The notes below the pieces were generated by a model. The model saw nothing but the letters and a program-made list of their open reading frames with translations. It was not told the DNA's origin and made no database searches. A stretch of 64,000 nucleotides of DNA from Rhexocercosporidium sp. MPI-PUGE-AT-0058 (lineage: Eukaryota; Ascomycota; Leotiomycetes; Helotiales), in contig JAGTJL010000012.1 of the NCBI GenBank assembly GCA_020746875.1, forward strand, positions 868,001 through 932,000. Reading direction: 5' to 3'. Below are positions 59,164 through 64,000 of this stretch, piece after piece. Each line of letters begins with the position of its first letter. The stretch's first letter is position 1. The position numbers and the translations under genes were made by a program.

Positions 59164-61949
59164 ATGCATTTGCCAACGGGAAGCAGCACGACAACGACCA
59201 TGGGATACTCAGCAATCCCCCTCCCGGCCTCGCCCACCCTCACGAATCCCGATATGATCCTCCCCTACGGCGAATACGATCCGACCCCTTCCCCTCCGCG
59301 AGGAAAATATCGATCAGAATCGGCGGGTGGGGAATGGGACGATACCAGACAAACCGACATGCATTTCTCAATTGGACCTCCACAGGTTCATATGGGTCTC
59401 ATGACGCCAACTACTCCGATCATCTATGGGAATGGAACCATGTTGAGCGATATTGGAGAAGTAACAGAGGCGGAGAGTACGCTTGGGAGGTCTAAGTTGC
59501 CAGGACCAGCAGAGCGCCGAATGCTCAAGCAGCAGCAGCAGCAGCAGCAGCAACAAGGGTCAGGAAGTAATACGCCGTTAGGGTCGAGTCCAACCATAGG
59601 ATATGCGGCGGTGATGAAACGAGCGAAGACTGGTACGCACCAGCGGAAGATATCTATCGAGTCGACGAGCACGGTCAGATCGGAGGGGCAAGCGGCCGAG
59701 CTCTTCAAGGATTTTGACGACGGTGTCAGTGTAGACGATAGCGTATTCCAGGGGGACGATGAGGAGAGTGTTGCAGACTCATATAGCGAACGAGTAATTG
59801 CCTCGGAGACCCAACGACTAGCTACTACAGACCACAGTGTTGGACAAGAAGACGATCGAAATTCTAGCGCAGCTTTGAGCAGGAGAGCAGAACAAATTCT
59901 GCTGAACGCAAAAAAGAGACTAAATGTGGGTTTGAATCCCCCAATTTGTTTGGAAATGCTGACGATTGGATCTAGAACATGGAGGGTAACCTCACTCGCG
60001 CGCGCAGCTCCTTACATACCAACCATTCTGGGCCTTTGTCATCAATACATAGTAGCAGCCCTTTATCACGATCAACACCATCTCCCCACGACGAAGCAGT
60101 AGTAACAGGAACTGGTGTGCCCCCTTCAAAACAAAGACAATTGCATACTCAAGCCGATTCTCCAGCGGCAAGCCCAAGACATGCAAGAGTTGGCAGCGAA
60201 AATTCCGTACTTACCCCTCAGAGGGTGGCGCCATTTCCGATCCCATTTCCTGTCCGATCAGCAAGCGCAGCAGCACGATACGTTAGAAACGATGGGAGCA
60301 AACGGTCACCGCCATTTGTAAAAGCACCAGAAACACCGCGGGAAGAAAGTCGGGTCATGTCTCACTCTGGATTTTCCGCCACAATGAACAGAAGCTCGCC
60401 TCCACATGCGACTTTGGAGCCACTGGGCGAGGATGATGTTCCTGACTTTGAAGCAGATAGAGCCAGTATCAGATCCAGCGTGGACGGTTACCTCACGCCA
60501 AATGGTGAACATCGAGGTCTAACTCGATCGGCATCTTCTATGCAAATGCGAGACCTCAAAGATCAGATGTCGGACTTGAAAGGAAGGCTATCTGTCTTAC
60601 GGGACCGGGCTCGGGATGACACCATGAAACGTCGAAGCTTGCAAAGCCTTAGGACGCCAAGTCCATTCACAGCAGCTGAGCAGTGGTACACTGGCTCGAA
60701 GAACTACGGCGAGCCGCTCAGTGCTGATGCGGGCATCGCCTCTCCTCCGTGGAAAGGTTCAGTGAATGGCGACGAAGAGGCAAAGCTAGAAGAGACTTTC
60801 CACGCGCTGACAACGGATATGCCTGAATATACGGAATCAGACGTGACTAGTGTGTACGAAGATGTCAACGAACACTATGTTGCGGAGGAAGAGACAGCTG
60901 GCCAAGCATTTCGAAGTCCTGCGGAAGTGGAAGAGTACGATGTTACTGCAGATCAACAGATAGGGGAGCCTGTGGAGGAGTTCGAGGACGACTACAATGA
61001 GGAAATGGTGGATCGCGAGGAGGCCGATGACTATGAGAGCGATGCATCACTATATCACGATTCTCTAAGCACCCCAATATCACACGAGGACCGCGAGGAC
61101 GCATTCGACTATGAGCATTTCTTTTTGCATAGCGCCATGGGGACCATTAGCCAGCAAAGAATGGAGCGGAGGGGTAGTACCGGAAGCTTCAGTTCTGAGG
61201 GTTCTGTCGAGACCGTACAAGGGCCATCAGTACCGAGCGCAAACGCTCCAAGTAGGGCTTCCCTGGGTCATTTCAGATCCGAGAGCACAGATTCCGTCTC
61301 TACAGTTGCTACCTTTGAGACAGCTAAAGAAAGCAATGGATCTGAAAACGAGGATGAGGATGAGGAACGTAACACTTTTGCGGTCCAGGAAGTCACAGTA
61401 CCGCCTCGATCACAAACTACCACTCCACTCACAGCAAAACGCTCCACATTTGGTTCGGACCTAAGGAATTTCCAACCAGACGACCTACAATCTTCCCTGG
61501 ATCATCTGAGAAGACCAAGCTCAACAGGTCACGACCAGACTCAAAGAAACGGAAATAACGTCCATCGTCCATCAGTCGGCTCCTTCGACTCTTTCGAATC
61601 CTTCGAGTCAAACGGAACCACACGAAGCTTTCCCTTGGTCAACAAGCCCAAAAGCATGCAAAACACATCTAGTACGCCAAATCTCCGCGCCTCTAAGGAA
61701 ATTGAGCCCTCGCTTCTAAGCGACTCCATGACCTTGACAGATGGCACGAACGGTGATCGTCTGCAGCCATCGCCTGTGCACATGTTGGCGAGAGAAGACC
61801 AAATCCTCGTAGAGAGACTGGTGGCTAGTCTTGGCAAATGCGTGCTTGGACTGCAAGAATCTGGCCGCGCGAGCTATGACGGGAGAGTGTTCAGACGCCG
61901 ATTAGAAGCAGCGAGGAGAGTTCTGGAGGGGGACCAAGAGCACGTCTGA
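59164..61949 (+). CDS. Large disordered fungal protein with polyglutamine run, function unknown
   Basis: Two exons (59164-59925, 59976-61949; 50-bp intron) give 911 residues; a start at 59200 with a good ACCATGG context is at least as likely. I know no function. It is Ser/Glu/Asp-rich and mostly disordered. A nine-glutamine run from a CAG/CAA tract is at about residues 123-131. A short conserved-looking coiled coil, MQMRDLKDQMSDLKGRLSVL followed by RDRARDDTMKRRSLQSLRTP, is near residue 450, preceded by many Ser-Pro and Thr-Pro sites that suggest phosphorylation. A second helical segment near the C terminus (EDQILVERLVASLGKCVLGL) ends the protein. Polarity or cytoskeleton scaffolds in moulds look like this, but that is only an analogy. 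Confidence 0.72.
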
Positions 61950-62951
61950 GCTCTTCGAACAACAACAACACATTCAATCACACAAACGGCATCATTCATT
62001 TCTTTTGTACCATGGGAAATCGGGACCGGTGGAACTGGCTCTGGCGTATACCGCGTTAATAATTTCGACCGACTTTATCTTTTCTTGTCTCTCGCGGGTC
62101 GGAGAGGAGACACCTAAATATGGCTGGGCACATCGCATTTGAGGCTCACATATTTTTGCTGTGCTTGCCTGCACAAAATGCTTCTTATCTATCTTTTTCG
62201 ATCTGGGATGGGGCGTCTCTGGATTCATGGCTGGCTGGGGCAAATGCTTGCTTGCTACATACACTATTTTAGTACTTCTTTGATACCCAATTTGCTTTCT
62301 TAATTATAGTTAGCTGTTGAATTTATGGGGCGTGGAAAGATGGGATGGGTGAGATGGAGATGGAGAGGGGGAGTGAGACATGGAGCAGAAGGAGGGGAGA
62401 AGGGAGAGGAGAGGATGTGATATGATCTTAATGAATGAGAACAGGATTTAGTGGATTTACTTGGTTGTTTGGTGGCTGGAGATGTTGCTGTGTTTAGAGC
62501 TGGAGGAGGGAGGGATGAGGAAGGCGGGAGTAGAGGAGAGGAGAGAAGAGGGATGGATAGTTGATAAAGGAATATCAAATTACATCCACAATGTCTTTGG
62601 TGCATGGAGATTATTGTGAAGTAGTCGCGGTGGTGATTTGGGACGCAACTATCCGATTGACTACAAGTGACCTTGAAGTCGATTGCCGATCTGGATGTCA
62701 GGTTCTTGAGGAGATTTGTGACATTCATGACATTTGTGATAGATGGGCTTTCAGATATCGAGGATGTTGACAAATAATATTTACGATAGTGAAAAGATGC
62801 ATGCCTCAGCTGAGATGTTGATAGAACCATCGTATGGCTGATTCAGAGCGGGGGGGGGAACAATTACTGTCAATGACCGTAGGCTAGCTAGTATCTTTAA
62901 ATTCTGCTCGATTCACTCTCCAATCAAGACGAACTATGATATCTATCATAT
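61950..62951. other. Convergent 3' region between the disordered protein gene and TRS65
   Basis: 1.0 kb, with the 3' ends of two convergent genes. It has purine-rich runs and a 9-base G run near 62850. No gene is seen. Confidence 0.4.
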
Positions 62952-64000
62952 TTACTTGTCCACCAGCGGCGAGACGACAATACTGGGCAAGTCCTTGATA
63001 TCTACATGTTCCTGCGTCCCTAAATCAATTACCCTCACAGCCTCAACACCCACAATACCAACTTTCAGTGCCATGAACTTCAACTCGACATCGTAACACG
63101 CTGACGGCGCCAATGGTCCTACTCTTGTGTCTGTGCTCAGACAAACGATTTCCGTATCTTCCACTGCAGAGTTCTTCTGCATGGCGTAGATGATATTCTC
63201 GTCTACGACTGCATCGGCTACTTTGGGATCTTTGCGTGAGCCACCGTAGCCCGTGGATGGAGGGCGTGTAATCCGCGTTTCGGTGCGGCGCCGCTTGGGG
63301 ATGACGAGGAGTGCGAGTTTGCGTGGCCGGTCGGATCGGTTAACTATGAAGACTGACCAGGTGAAGGGGATACCTGGGTAGATTGGAGTGGAAGTTGTGG
63401 GACCTGTGAAGGTCATTGTGACGCCGAAGTCGGGGATAGAGGAGTTGCGTTGGTGGCGTGTGGTTATGTCTATTGATGGGAGGGCGTCGGGGCGACTTAT
63501 GGCGAGGGAGGACGCTGTTGCTTCGAGAGTTGAGCCGATGGAGAGTTGGGCTGGTCGGTGCGGGCGTTGGATGGGCTGCGTAGGGTTTCCGTAGCCGGGG
63601 TTTACGGGGGGTGTGAAGTCTAAGGAGGTTGTCCAGTGCATTGATATGTTGGGCTGGCAGCTGTTGGAGAGGATTGCGGTGGCTTGGATGGAGATCTCGA
63701 GACTTCGGACTTGGGAGCGGTTGGTTGCGTCGAGGTCGTCTGGACAGAGGCGGTAGAGGAATGTGATGTCGTCTTGTGGGAGGGATGTTATTGGTAAAGT
63801 CATGCCCGACACAGCGTTCAGGTCGTCGACATTTCCACCGATGATTTTGAGGTTCACTTTCTGAAGTGTCACTTTGCAGTTGGCGAAGGGCGTGATGTCC
63901 ACGTCAACTGAAGCTATCACAGTTGGGTTGCTGGGTGTTGTAGTCGGTCTGGAATACCTAACTCGCGCATTGATAGCTGGAACAACTTTGATAGATTGGC
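62952..64000 (-). CDS. TRS65: TRAPP complex subunit Trs65-like, C-terminal part
   Basis: This frame is open from the stop at 62952 to the right edge, so the N-terminal part of the gene lies outside the window. About 349 residues are present. They show the beta-sandwich pattern of the Trs65/TRAPPC13-like family: VDVDITPFANCKVTLQKVNL, SLEISIQATAILSN, PIYPGIPFTWSVFIVNRSDR and the well-conserved C-terminal LGPLAPSACYDVELKFMALK-like VGPLAPSACYDVELKFMALK, then VGIVGVEAVRVIDL and DIKDLPSIVV. Trs65 helps TRAPPII dimerise and act as a GEF for Ypt31/32 at the trans-Golgi. The middle contains a disordered Pro/Arg-rich loop (about 63440-63600). No internal intron is needed in the visible part. Confidence 0.8.
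   Translation of the reverse strand, partial: QSIKVVPAINARVRYSRPTTTPSNPTVIASVDVDITPFANCKVTLQKVNLKIIGGNVDDLNAVSGMTLPITSLPQDDITFLYRLCPDDLDATNRSQVRSLEISIQATAILSNSCQPNISMHWTTSLDFTPPVNPGYGNPTQPIQRPHRPAQLSIGSTLEATASSLAISRPDALPSIDITTRHQRNSSIPDFGVTMTFTGPTTSTPIYPGIPFTWSVFIVNRSDRPRKLALLVIPKRRRTETRITRPPSTGYGGSRKDPKVADAVVDENIIYAMQKNSAVEDTEIVCLSTDTRVGPLAPSACYDVELKFMALKVGIVGVEAVRVIDLGTQEHVDIKDLPSIVVSPLVDK

Noticed and set aside
1..64000. tRNA or rRNA genes
   Set aside because: I looked for B-box-like GGTTCRANNC words with a matching A box in the spacers and found no convincing pair; a tRNAscan-SE run would be decisive.

Overview
This window comes from a filamentous ascomycete (Pezizomycotina). A helotialean Leotiomycete is my best guess, from protein character only. 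Genes carry short introns, mostly 46-200 bases, with GTAAGT-type donors and CTAAC/CTGAC-type branch sites. The protein families are typical of moulds: a HET domain, two Zn2Cys6 regulators, Trs65, Vps9 with a CUE tail, and Rsc7/Swp82. I rebuilt exon-intron structures by hand by joining open frames at GT-AG borders and checking that phase and conserved motifs continue; no transcript data were used.

Layout. Positions 1-532 hold the 3' end of an unrecognised coiled-coil gene. About 0.8-10.7 kb looks like an accessory island. It has two amidoligase-family genes arranged head to head (793-1932 minus, 2909-4186 plus). Next comes a 3.0-kb element with about 395-bp terminal inverted repeats (4359-7396) whose only gene is an intact HET-domain gene. 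After it lie two fragments of one unrecognised family, one of them with three in-frame stops.

From 11 kb the content is core: IML2 (minus), SEM1/DSS1 (plus), PGK1 (minus), an Mpv17/Sym1 membrane protein (minus), a secreted GH53 galactanase (minus) and an Rsc7/Swp82 chromatin-remodelling subunit (minus). Positions 23.9-29.1 kb are gene-free and rich in short tandem repeats. Then come an ASNSD1-like asparagine-synthetase-domain gene (minus), VPS9 (plus), a HAD hydrolase (minus), a conserved helical-repeat protein (minus), two divergently oriented Zn2Cys6 regulators sharing a 1.9-kb spacer, a two-TM protein with repeated cysteine modules (plus), a family X DNA polymerase with BRCT domain (plus), a GNAT acetyltransferase (minus), a secreted type-B carboxylesterase (minus), a large disordered protein with a polyglutamine run (plus) and the C-terminal part of Trs65 (minus), which runs off the right edge.

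How the genes relate. Most core genes are unrelated housekeeping neighbours (proteasome, glycolysis, endosomal and Golgi traffic, chromatin, repair). The galactanase and carboxylesterase are secreted enzymes that could serve plant-polymer breakdown. The most unusual feature is the HET gene framed by long, diverged inverted repeats beside a divergent amidoligase pair and decayed genes. It looks like a mobile or formerly mobile cassette carrying an incompatibility/immune-type gene.
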